Below, piece after piece: positions 16,281 to 24,026 of a DNA stretch of 42,729 bases. The stretch comes from CAWULT01 sp963923455 (GTDB taxonomy: Bacteria; Acidobacteriota; Vicinamibacteria; Vicinamibacterales; UBA2999). Made by a program: the position numbers and the translations under genes. The DNA lies in the NCBI GenBank assembly GCA_963923455.1, contig CAWULT010000030.1, positions 1 to 42,729 on the forward strand. The letters run 5' to 3'. The notes beneath the pieces are model-generated. The model was not told where the DNA came from, made no database searches, and worked only from the letters and a program-made list of their open reading frames with translations. How positions within the stretch are numbered: position 1 is the first letter of the stretch; every line of letters starts with the position of its first letter.

Positions 16281-17594
16281 CTAGAGCTCCGAGAACGTCG
16301 ACACGCTGTTGCCGACCTTCTCGACGGGCACGCCCGCGCGTTCGAGCAGGGTGAGGTGCAGGTTCGCCAGCGGCGTCCTGTCCTCGTACTTCAGGTGCTG
16401 GTGTCCCTTCAGCTTGCCCATGCCGCCGCCGGCGACGAGCGTGGGCAGCGGGAACTCGTCGTGCGCGTTGCTGTTGCTCATGTTGCTGCCGTACAGCAGA
16501 AACGCGTGGTCGAGCACGGACCCGTCGCCATCGGGCATCTTGGAGAGCTTGTCGAGGAACCTGGCGAACGCCTGGCTGTGGTACGCCTGGATCTTGACGA
16601 GCTTGTCCTTCCGGGCCCGATCGTTCTGATGATGCGAGAGCGGGTGGAAGGCATCCGAGATGCCGATGTGGGTGTACGGGGTATTGCTCCCCTCACCCGC
16701 CATCATGAAGGTGAACACGCGCGTCAGGTTCGCCTGGTAGGCCAGCGCGACCATGTCGAACATCAGGTTCAGCCGCTGATCGAACGTGGTCCCGACCGGC
16801 ACGTCCGGCAGGTCGAGGCCGGACAGGTCCTGCGCCTCCATCTTCTGCACGCGGCGCTCGATCTCGCGGACGCTCTCCAGGTAGTCGCCCAGCCTCGCCC
16901 GGTCGGGTGCGTCCAGGGTCTTGCGGAGGTCGGCGGCTTCCGCGCGTACCAGGTCCAGAATGCTGGCGTACTGGCGCGTGATGGCCTTGCGCTCCTGCGG
17001 CGTGTCGCCCTGGCCGAACAGTCGCTCGAAGAGCTTGCGCGGGTCGGCCTCCATCGGCAGCGGTGTGGTCGGTGTCCGGAACGAGATGGTGTTGCCGTAG
17101 GAGCATCCGTACTGCCGATCGCAGGCCCCGCCGCCGCCGCGGCCCTCAGTGGCCACCTCGATCGACGGCAGCGGCGTGTCCTGGCCGATGTGCTGGGCGG
17201 CGATCTGATCGATGGTCACCCCGCCGTAGGGCTCCACCGTGGCGCGGGGCGTCACGCAACTCAGCCAGGTGCCCGGGTTCAGCGCGTGCACGGGCGGCGC
17301 AATCGCCGGCTTGTTCTCGAGGCCGCTGACCACGCTCAACTGCTTCTGGAACGGCGCCAGCGGCTTCAGGATGGCGGGCAGGTCGAAGGAGGCCCCGGTG
17401 GTCTCCGGCGTCCAGTGCTCCATGATGGCGCCGTGCGGCAGGTACATGAAGCCCATGCGCGGCCTGGGCGCCGCCGCGGTCTGGGCGAGCGCCGTCAGCG
17501 ACGGCACCATCGCGTCGAGGAACGGCAACCCCACGACGACGCCGGCCCCCTGGAGAAACGTCCGGCGGGAGAGATGCTTCTTCGTGTTGAACAT
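16281..17594 (-). CDS. DUF1552 protein, Tat-exported
   Basis: A 437-residue protein. The N-terminus (HLSRRTFLQGAGVVVGLPFL) is a Tat signal with the twin arginine. PRMGFMYLPHGAIMEHWTPE, LKPLAPFQKQLSVVSGLENK, VTIDQIAAQHIGQDTPLPSI and the C-terminal LLYGSNMSNSNAHDEFPLPT are the conserved blocks of DUF1552, a family related to sulfatase/alkaline-phosphatase-like DUF1501 proteins and found beside DUF1592 cytochromes. The activity is unknown. The ATG at 17594 gives the intact Tat motif. It sits 38 bases after the DUF1592 stop and is translated just before the ankyrin protein. Confidence 0.92.
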   Translation of the reverse strand: MFNTKKHLSRRTFLQGAGVVVGLPFLDAMVPSLTALAQTAAAPRPRMGFMYLPHGAIMEHWTPETTGASFDLPAILKPLAPFQKQLSVVSGLENKPAIAPPVHALNPGTWLSCVTPRATVEPYGGVTIDQIAAQHIGQDTPLPSIEVATEGRGGGGACDRQYGCSYGNTISFRTPTTPLPMEADPRKLFERLFGQGDTPQERKAITRQYASILDLVRAEAADLRKTLDAPDRARLGDYLESVREIERRVQKMEAQDLSGLDLPDVPVGTTFDQRLNLMFDMVALAYQANLTRVFTFMMAGEGSNTPYTHIGISDAFHPLSHHQNDRARKDKLVKIQAYHSQAFARFLDKLSKMPDGDGSVLDHAFLLYGSNMSNSNAHDEFPLPTLVAGGGMGKLKGHQHLKYEDRTPLANLHLTLLERAGVPVEKVGNSVSTFSEL

Positions 17595-17632
17595 GACGCT
17601 GCCCTTCTCCGCTCCTGCTGTGACGACGGTCG

Positions 17633-20086
17633 CTACTCGGCCGTGGCCGCCGGTGCCGCCTTGCGCATCTGGAACGGCACGCTGGCGACGATGCCCCTGA
17701 CGATCGACGAGAACCGATAGTGGTCGCGCGCGGTGTCGCGCACGATCTTCCGGACGGCCGGCATGTCGTGCGCCTCGACGGCGCGGCCCAGCGCGTACGT
17801 CATCAACCGTTCGGTGACGGTCTGGACGAACTGCCCCGGCGCGCGCACGATCGCCGCACGCAGGTCCGCCGGGCCCCGGACGGGGGTGCCGTCGATCAGC
17901 GTACCGGACGGGTCGACGGCATCCCCGGCGAAGCGGTCCACCGCGCGCCAGGCGCCGATGGCGTCGAAGTTCTCGAGCGAGAACCCCAGTGGATCCATCA
18001 CGCCGTGGCAGGCGTTGCACGTGGGCTTGGCCCGGTGCTGCTCCATGATGGCTCGCACGGAGAGCGCCTTCTCGCCCTCCTTGTTCTCCTTGAACGCCTC
18101 GACGTCCGGCGGGGGCGCCGCCGGCGGGGTGCCCAGCAGGTTCTCGAGAATCCACGCGCCGCGGATGACCGGCGACGTCCGATTGGCGTAGGACGTCGCC
18201 ATCAGCAGCGCGCCCTTGCCCAGCAGCCCGAACCGGTTCGGGTCGGTCAGCGTGACCCGGCGGAAGCGTGGTCCCCGGACGTGCGGCAGGCCGTAGTGCA
18301 GCGCCAGCCGTTCGTTGACGTAGGTGTGATCCGCGGTCAGGAAGTCGAGGACGCTGCGGTCCTCCTCCAGGATGCTACGCACGAAGAGATCGAACTCGGT
18401 GCGGAACGCGTCGCGCAGGCTGTCGTCGAAGTTCGGGAAGATCACCGGGTCGGGGTCGATCTCGTCGAGCGGCCGCACCTTCAGCCACTGATAGGCGAAG
18501 GTCGTGACGAGGGAGCGCGATCCGGGCGCCGCCAGCAGCCGCACGACCTGCGCGTCCAGCACCTTCGAGTCGGCGAGCGCCCCCTGTTCCGCCAGCCGGA
18601 GCAGTTCGTCGTCGGGCAGGCGCCCGGTGAGGAAGAACGAGAGGCGGGAGGCCAGCTCGAAGGGCGCAATCCGGTGCACCGTGCCGGCGGCCACGCCCGC
18701 GGGCGTGCGCTCGACGCGGTACAGGAACTTCGGGCTCGCCAGGATGGCCGGGATGGCCTCGCGCAGGCCGGCCTCGAAATCCGCGCTCTCGCGGCCCCGC
18801 GCGAAGAACGCCATGGGCGCGGCCAGGTCCTGATCGGTGACCGGGCGCCTGTACGCGCGGCGCGCCAGCGCGCCGAGGATGCGCCGGGCGCACGGCCCCT
18901 CCTCCGCCGCGGTCGCCGGCCGGCAGATCAGCACCCGCTGCCGGCTCGGTGTCTCACCCAGGCCGTCGGCCGAGAACGGCCCCTGGATGTCGATCGCACC
19001 GACCTTCGGAATCCGCTCTTCTCCACCGCCCGGCCGGAACGAGAACAGGACGTCGTCCGACTCGGCGAACGAGCGCGCCACGAACGTGACGCCAACCGTG
19101 TGAGGCCCGGCCGTCACCGTGATCGGGATGCCCTGGAAGCGTGCGTTCACGGCCGTCACGGCAGCGGCCTGCTGCTGATCGATGGCCTTGAGGTCCTCGG
19201 GACCGCCGATGGTGTTCTCGAACACCTTGACGCCGTCCAGCAGGACGACGACCCGGTGCTGGTACTCCATACCGCGCAGATACCCCGCCAGGGCCAGGCC
19301 GTTGACGTTCAGCCGGTAGTCGCCCGTCACCGGAAAGCCATGCTCCACGAGCAGGCCCCCGCGCGTGCCAAGGGGCAGGCCCTCGACGCGCACGGCCTGA
19401 TCCGTGCCGCGGGCGGGCCGGTAGGTCACGCTCGTCGGGCGCGTCGCCGGCACACCCAGCGCCCGGTTCGTCACGATCCGGGCCGCGTTGATGTACTGGT
19501 CGAGAAACGAGGGCGAGACGGCCAGCACGCTGGCCATGTTGTCGAACCCGTCGGCCTCGTCGTCCTTCGGCAGCAGCGGCGCCGGGTCGATGCGCAGCCC
19601 CAGCAGGTCTTCGATGGCGCCCGCGTATTCGGTGCGGTTCAGCCGGTGCGCCGCGACGCGGCCGGGATCGGGCGCCAGGGCCGCCGCGCGGTCGAGCGCC
19701 TGCTCGAGCGACGCCGCGAACGCCTCGGCTGCCGCCGGCGCCGGCCGGCGGACGCCGGGAGGCGGCATCATGCCGGCCCGCAGCTTGCGGACGGCCTTCT
19801 CCCAGAGTTCGGCGTGCGCCCCAACGGCCGAGAGGTCCGCGTCGTCGAACGTGACGTCGGCCGTCCTCACGCGCTGGTTGTGGCACGCGACGCAGTAGGT
19901 GTCGAGCAGGGCCTTGTGCGCGGCCGGCGGCTCGGTCGCGGGGACGGCAGGCGGCGACGAGCGCACGGGGCGCACCGGCGCGGACGCCTGTTCGGCGCGC
20001 AGCGCGTCGCCACGTGCGACGGCCCCCGCGCCCGCGGCGACGGCCACGACGACGACACCGGCCAACGTGCGGAGCGATGGCCTCAT
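17633..20086 (-). CDS. DUF1592/DUF1588/DUF1585-type exported di-haem protein (PSCyt/PSD family)
   Basis: An 817-residue protein with a Sec signal peptide (LRTLAGVVVVAVAAGAGAVA). A c-type haem motif CVACH is at 65-69. DUF1587 follows (HRLNRTEYAGAIEDLLGL), then a beta-rich central region, a DUF1595-like block (ARRILGALARRAYRRPVTDQ), DUF1592 (ELASRLSFFLTGRLPDDELL to the NERLALHYGLP region) and DUF1588 (SYANRTSPVIRGAWILENLL) with a second haem motif CNACH at 690-694. DUF1585 ends the chain. Members are thought to be periplasmic electron-transfer or oxidase-type proteins of unknown substrate. The ATG at 20086 is 2 bases after the upstream gene's stop. Confidence 0.93.
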   Translation of the reverse strand: MRPSLRTLAGVVVVAVAAGAGAVARGDALRAEQASAPVRPVRSSPPAVPATEPPAAHKALLDTYCVACHNQRVRTADVTFDDADLSAVGAHAELWEKAVRKLRAGMMPPPGVRRPAPAAAEAFAASLEQALDRAAALAPDPGRVAAHRLNRTEYAGAIEDLLGLRIDPAPLLPKDDEADGFDNMASVLAVSPSFLDQYINAARIVTNRALGVPATRPTSVTYRPARGTDQAVRVEGLPLGTRGGLLVEHGFPVTGDYRLNVNGLALAGYLRGMEYQHRVVVLLDGVKVFENTIGGPEDLKAIDQQQAAAVTAVNARFQGIPITVTAGPHTVGVTFVARSFAESDDVLFSFRPGGGEERIPKVGAIDIQGPFSADGLGETPSRQRVLICRPATAAEEGPCARRILGALARRAYRRPVTDQDLAAPMAFFARGRESADFEAGLREAIPAILASPKFLYRVERTPAGVAAGTVHRIAPFELASRLSFFLTGRLPDDELLRLAEQGALADSKVLDAQVVRLLAAPGSRSLVTTFAYQWLKVRPLDEIDPDPVIFPNFDDSLRDAFRTEFDLFVRSILEEDRSVLDFLTADHTYVNERLALHYGLPHVRGPRFRRVTLTDPNRFGLLGKGALLMATSYANRTSPVIRGAWILENLLGTPPAAPPPDVEAFKENKEGEKALSVRAIMEQHRAKPTCNACHGVMDPLGFSLENFDAIGAWRAVDRFAGDAVDPSGTLIDGTPVRGPADLRAAIVRAPGQFVQTVTERLMTYALGRAVEAHDMPAVRKIVRDTARDHYRFSSIVRGIVASVPFQMRKAAPAATAE

Positions 20087-20088
20087 GG

Positions 20089-21045
20089 TCAGACGACGCC
20101 CCCCAGCTCTCGGATGTGCAGCCACATCCCGCGATAGGACGTGGCGATGAAGCGTTCGGGGGCCCCCCACGCAGGATCGAAGTCCTTCGACAGGCCGGCC
20201 GCCAGCATGTCGCTCGCGCCCATGCCCTGACGGAAGGCCTTGTGCATCCGGTCGCGCATCGCCGACAGCATCTCGTACTGGGCCTGCAGCGCGGCGCGCG
20301 GCTGCGTGGGCCCGGCGCCCGGCACGTAGCGCGTGTCGGCGCCCGTCAGATCGAGCAGGGTCTTGTTGGCGGTCGCCAACCCGCCCAGCCAGCCGCCCGA
20401 GTTGTAGTCGGCGATCGGATAGGTCCCCACGCTCAGCACGTCGCCCGCCACGAGCACGTTGGCCCGGCGGAAGAACACGTAGAGGTCGCCGTCGGTGTGG
20501 GCCTGCCCCAGCGGGCCGTACTCGACCGTTTCGCCGCCGAGCGTCATCGAGCCCGCGGTGCGGCACGTCGTGGTGGGAAGCGCGGCCTTCGGCAGCGGCG
20601 CGTAGGTCGTGCCCTGCCACTCGACCGTCATCTCGGTGCCGAGGTACTGCCGGGTGAACTCGTGCGCGACGATGGCGCCGCCGGCCCTGCCGACCGCCTC
20701 GTTGAGGCCGGTGTGCTCGGCGTGCCAATCGGTGTTGAAGAGCGTGCGGATGGGCCGGCCGCCGGCCACCTCCTGCACCCGCGCGAGCGTCGCCGGTGCG
20801 CGCGACGCATGCCCGCCGTTGACGACGAGCGCCGCGTCGGGCCCGAGGGCGACCACGACGTTGCCCCCGCCGCCGCCCGCAATCACGAACACGGACTCGC
20901 CCACCTGGACGGCCGCGGGCACGGCGGCGGCGTCCTTCGACGCGCCTCGCGTGCCCTGCCCGTACGACGGCCAGGGGAGGACGCCACCGGCCACACCAGC
21001 CAGCGTCAGCCGACAGAACGCGCGCCGCGAGCCATTCACGCGCAC
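20089..21045 (-). CDS. Tat-exported metallo-beta-lactamase-fold protein with altered metal motif
   Basis: A 318-residue protein starting at GTG 21045. Its Tat-like signal is SRRAFCRLTLAGVAGGVLPW. The MBL fold is recognised from VGESVFVIAGGGGGNVVVAL, ALVVNGGH, AHTDGDLYVFF and NVLVAGDVLSVGTYP. The metal motif HxHxDH reads DWHAEH (residues 106-111), so the first His and the Asp are replaced; His108, His111, the later AHTDGD His and the Asp in AGDV remain. It may bind one metal or act on an unusual substrate. It leads the DUF1592/DUF1552/ankyrin operon. A TAGACT box ends 7 bases before the GTG. Confidence 0.85.
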   Translation of the reverse strand: MRVNGSRRAFCRLTLAGVAGGVLPWPSYGQGTRGASKDAAAVPAAVQVGESVFVIAGGGGGNVVVALGPDAALVVNGGHASRAPATLARVQEVAGGRPIRTLFNTDWHAEHTGLNEAVGRAGGAIVAHEFTRQYLGTEMTVEWQGTTYAPLPKAALPTTTCRTAGSMTLGGETVEYGPLGQAHTDGDLYVFFRRANVLVAGDVLSVGTYPIADYNSGGWLGGLATANKTLLDLTGADTRYVPGAGPTQPRAALQAQYEMLSAMRDRMHKAFRQGMGASDMLAAGLSKDFDPAWGAPERFIATSYRGMWLHIRELGGVV

Positions 21046-21052
21046 GGGCCAG

Positions 21053-21082
21053 AGTCTAGCGCCAATCGGGGCGACGTGTCAG
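21053..21082 (-). promoter_or_regulatory. Candidate promoter of the MBL/DUF1592/DUF1552/ankyrin operon
   Basis: Read on the minus strand: CTGACA (21082-21077), an 18-base spacer, then TAGACT (21058-21053), 7 bases before the GTG at 21045. That spacing would start transcription at or one base before the start codon, giving a leaderless message. It mirrors the same arrangement on the divergent PQQ gene. Confidence 0.45.
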
Positions 21083-21129
21083 CCGGCATCGGGGCGTGTT
21101 CGCGTGCAGCCGCAGGCCGTACCGTCGGG

Positions 21130-21158
21130 TTGGCACACCCGAGGCAGGGGTATAGACT
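21130..21158 (+). promoter_or_regulatory. Candidate promoter of the PQQ dehydrogenase gene
   Basis: TTGGCA (21130-21135), 17 bases, then TAGACT (21153-21158), followed by 6 bases and the ATG at 21165. Transcription would begin at the A of the start codon. TATAGA at 21151 is an alternative -10 with a 15-base spacer. No Shine-Dalgarno sequence precedes the ATG. Confidence 0.5.
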
Positions 21159-21164
21159 CCGCGC

Positions 21165-23000
21165 ATGCAGATCGGGTCCCGCTCCCTGGCGGCAGCGCTC
21201 GGCCTGGCCACACTGGCCGTCTCCTCGCTGCTCGCGCAGCACCCCTCCCAAGTCGACGACGCCACCCTGCGAAAGGCCGGGGCGGGCGACACCTGGATCA
21301 CGTACGGCCTGGATCAGGCCGAGACGCGCTTCAGCCCCCTCACCGACATCACGCCGGCCAACGTCAGGGATCTGGGCCTGTCGTGGGCGTACGAGGTGGG
21401 CCCGGGTGGCGGCGGGCAGGAAGCCACGCCCCTGGTCTCGGGCGGTGTCATCTACGGCATCACGAACTGGAGCGTGGTGTTCGCCGTGGACGCCCGCACC
21501 GGCAAGGAGAAGTGGCGCTGGGATCCGTGGGTCAACCAGGCCGCGACGAGGCCCGCCATCTGCTGCGGCGTGGTCAATCGCGGTCTCGCCCTCTACAAGG
21601 GCCTGATCTTCGCGCCGATCATCGACGGCCGCCTGGAGGCGCTCGACGCCGAGACCGGCAAGGTGGTGTGGGAGTCACGCGTGGCATTCCCGCAGGACCA
21701 TTTCACGCTCACCATGGCGCCCCGCATCGCGAAGGGCAAGGTGATCATCGGCGCGAGCGGCGGCGACCGCCCGACGCGCGGCTTCTTCGACGCCTACGAC
21801 GCGATGACCGGGCGGCGCGCGTGGCGCTTCTACACCGTGCCCGGCGACCCGGCGAAGGGCTTCGAGAACGCCGCGATGAGGAAGGCCGCGGCCACGTGGG
21901 ACGGCGAGTGGTGGAAGAACGGCGGGGGTGGCGCCGTGTGGGACGGCTTCGCGTACGACCCCGACGCCGGCCTCGTCTACGTGGGCACCGGCAATGCCGA
22001 GCCCTGGACGTTCCACCTGCGGTCGTCCAAGGACAAGGACAACCTCTACGCCTGCTCCATCCTCGCGGTCGACGTCGACACCGGTGAACTCCGGTGGCAC
22101 TACCAGGTCGTGCCCGGCGACAACTGGGACTTCGACAGTGTGCAGCAGTTGACGCTGGCCACGCTGCGCATCAACGGCCGCGACCGTAAGGTGGTCATGC
22201 AGGCCAACAAGAACGGCTTCTACTACGTGGTCGACCGCATCACCGGCCAGTTCCTCTCCGCGCAGCCCTTCGGGTACGTCACGTGGGCCAAGGGGATCGA
22301 CCCGAAGACGGGTCGCCCGATCGTCAACGCGGAGGCGTTCTACGGTACCGACCCGATTCTGATCTCGCCCGGCGGCGGCGGCGCGCACAACTGGGCGCCG
22401 ATGGCGTTCAACCCGATGACCGGGTTGACCTACATCCCGACGTCCACGAACAACAGCTTCACCTACGCCGCCGAGCCGACGTTCAACCCGCGGCCCGGGC
22501 TCATGACCGGCACGGTGCGCCCGGCGCCGGCGCCGAAGGTGCCAGCGCCTCCGGCCGTCGGCCCGCTGCCGCTCGAGGGCGCCACGAACCGCGGCGCACT
22601 CGTGGCCTGGGATCCGGTCGCGCAGCAGATCAAGTGGCGCAGGCCCGGCGGCGGCGGCATCGGTGGCGGCACGCTGACGACCGCCGCGAACCTCGTCTTC
22701 CAGGTCCTGGCGGACGGCCGCCTGGTGGCGTACACCGCCGACGCGGGCGAGAAGGTGCTGGACCTGCAGACCGGCCTGCGCAGCGGCATGGGGCCGCCCA
22801 TCACCTACAAGCTGGACGGCAAGCAGTACGTGGCACTCATGGGCGGCGTGGGCCAGGCCCAGCCGGGCGGCAACGCCGGGCCCGGCAATCAGTTCACGCC
22901 GTTCTCGCCGAAGCTGCTGGTGTTCGAACTCGGAGGCAAGGCGCAGCTGTCGAGCGCGCAGCCCCGTGCCGCGGAGCCGGCACCACGCCCCACCGACTAG
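21165..23000 (+). CDS. Periplasmic PQQ-dependent alcohol/glucose-type dehydrogenase
   Basis: A 611-residue protein with a signal peptide (SRSLAAALGLATLAVSSLLA, cleavage near LAQH). An eight-bladed quinoprotein propeller is shown by repeated W motifs (AVDARTGKEKWRWDP, ALDAETGKVVWESRV, AVDVDTGELRWHYQ). The adjacent-cysteine ring over PQQ is Cys133-Cys134 (AICCGVVNRG). The catalytic Asp is Asp322 in GDNWDFDS; Asp324, two residues on, matches the extra ligand of lanthanide-dependent enzymes. The usual calcium-ligand Glu (GGExGVRG) is Asp201 (GGDRPTRGF), and Asn277 is kept. There is no C-terminal haem motif, so electrons must pass to a separate cytochrome, possibly the di-haem DUF1592 protein. Confidence 0.92.
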   Translation: MQIGSRSLAAALGLATLAVSSLLAQHPSQVDDATLRKAGAGDTWITYGLDQAETRFSPLTDITPANVRDLGLSWAYEVGPGGGGQEATPLVSGGVIYGITNWSVVFAVDARTGKEKWRWDPWVNQAATRPAICCGVVNRGLALYKGLIFAPIIDGRLEALDAETGKVVWESRVAFPQDHFTLTMAPRIAKGKVIIGASGGDRPTRGFFDAYDAMTGRRAWRFYTVPGDPAKGFENAAMRKAAATWDGEWWKNGGGGAVWDGFAYDPDAGLVYVGTGNAEPWTFHLRSSKDKDNLYACSILAVDVDTGELRWHYQVVPGDNWDFDSVQQLTLATLRINGRDRKVVMQANKNGFYYVVDRITGQFLSAQPFGYVTWAKGIDPKTGRPIVNAEAFYGTDPILISPGGGGAHNWAPMAFNPMTGLTYIPTSTNNSFTYAAEPTFNPRPGLMTGTVRPAPAPKVPAPPAVGPLPLEGATNRGALVAWDPVAQQIKWRRPGGGGIGGGTLTTAANLVFQVLADGRLVAYTADAGEKVLDLQTGLRSGMGPPITYKLDGKQYVALMGGVGQAQPGGNAGPGNQFTPFSPKLLVFELGGKAQLSSAQPRAAEPAPRPTD

Positions 23001-23068
23001 CCATCGCTGGCCCGACGCGATGGCTCACGTGCCGCGGGCCGCGCGCGCGGCGCCGCACCCGCGGCACG
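23001..23068. terminator. Two hairpins between convergent genes (bidirectional terminator region)
   Basis: Inverted repeat 1 pairs 23001-23007 with 23017-23023 (7 bases). Inverted repeat 2 pairs 23028-23038 with 23058-23068 (11 perfect bases around a GC-rich loop). They fill the 76-base gap between the PQQ gene stop and the opposing methyltransferase stop. There is no T-tract. Confidence 0.5.
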
Positions 23069-23076
23069 GGCACGGG

Positions 23077-23649
23077 TCAGCACGTCACCTCGACGCGGAG
23101 GAACGTGGCGGGAATGGTCGTGCCGTCCGCGCTCGTGTTCTGGGCCCTGAACAGCGCCTCGAGCTCGGCCTGCAGGCTGTCGGCCCGGCCGCTCTTCCCG
23201 GCGGCGTCGAACGCGTTCATCGTCGGCCCGTAGAACCGCCGGAACTCGTCGACGAACTGCGAGGGCGTCCCCGGATAGCGGAACGTGAACGTATCCCTGA
23301 CGAACGCGATGCGGTCCGCTGGAATGCCGGCGGCGCCGAAACGCTCCGACACGTGGCTCTCGACGCCCCAGGTCATCGGGCTCACGAACCCCTCGGGAGG
23401 CGGCGGTGTGTAAGCGGAACTGATCCGCAGGATCTGCGCCACGAGCGTCGGATCGTTGGGAATCCAGTTGCCCATGACGATCCGGCCCCCGGGGCGCGTC
23501 ACGCGCACCATCTCCTTGGCCACGTCGAACGGCCGTGGCGCGAACATGGCGCCGAAGATGCTGACCACCAGGTCGTACGAGCGGTCGGGAATGCCGGCCA
23601 GATCGGTGGCGTCGCCCTGCTGGAACCGGCAGCGCGCCGCCAGCCCGAG
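23077..23649 (-). pseudogene. Class I SAM-dependent methyltransferase lacking its N-terminal part at an IS end
   Basis: The frame is open from the IS end (23649) to the stop at 23077, giving 190 residues: LGLAARCRFQQGDATDLAGI (motif II region), DLVVSIFGAMFAPRPFDVAK, RVTRPGGRIVMGNWIPND and a normal C-terminus ending in FLRVEVTC. The SAM-binding motif I (GxGxG) should lie just upstream but is cut off exactly where the IS terminal repeat begins. It is not found on the far side of the IS either, so this is more than a simple insertion. An in-frame GTG at 23568 could still start a 163-residue product, but without motif I this should be inactive. Confidence 0.8.
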
Positions 23650-23663
23650 TGAAGCGTACCGGG
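23650..23663 (+). repeat. IS left terminal inverted repeat
   Basis: TGAAGCGTACCGGG, identical to the reverse complement of 24946-24959. It directly abuts the last readable codon of the broken methyltransferase gene. Confidence 0.9.
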
Positions 23664-23700
23664 TTTCCGCGAGGCCTCATTTCTTGGGAGGATGGGGTCT

Positions 23701-24021
23701 ATGGGACGTCCGAGTCGGTTGTCCCCGGAGGTGCGTGAGCGCGCCGTCCGGCTGGTGATGGAGCAGCGCCCCGCACACCCGGCGGAGTGGGCGGCGCTGC
23801 AGGCGGTGGCGCCGAAGCTGGGCACGACGGCCGAGACGCTGCGCAAGTGGGTGCGGCAGGCGGAGCGTGACGCGGGGCAGCGCCCGGGGCTGACGACAAG
23901 CGAGCGGGAGCGGCTGAAGGAGCTGGAGCGCGAAGTCCGTGAGCTGAAGCGGGCCAACGAGATCCTGCGGAAGGCGTCCGCGTATTTCGCCCAGGCGGAG
24001 CTCGACCGCCGCGGGAAGTAG
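23701..24021 (+). CDS. IS3-family transposase OrfA
   Basis: A 106-residue protein, MGRPSRLSPEVRERAVRLVM, with an HTH (LQAVAPKLGTTAETLRKWVR) and a C-terminal leucine-zipper-like coiled coil (ERLKELEREVRELKRANEIL), then ASAYFAQAELDRRGK. It binds the inverted repeats. ATG 23701 is preferred over in-frame ATG 23692 because GGGAGG at 23686-23691 is correctly spaced only for the second. The -1 frame is open across the orfA end, as needed for an OrfAB fusion by frameshifting, but I see no textbook slippery heptamer. Confidence 0.92.
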   Translation: MGRPSRLSPEVRERAVRLVMEQRPAHPAEWAALQAVAPKLGTTAETLRKWVRQAERDAGQRPGLTTSERERLKELEREVRELKRANEILRKASAYFAQAELDRRGK

Positions 24022-24026
24022 CCACG

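Noticed and set aside
17720..20137. An 805-codon plus-strand frame
   Set aside because: It is a shadow of the DUF1592 gene; long antisense frames are common at this GC content.
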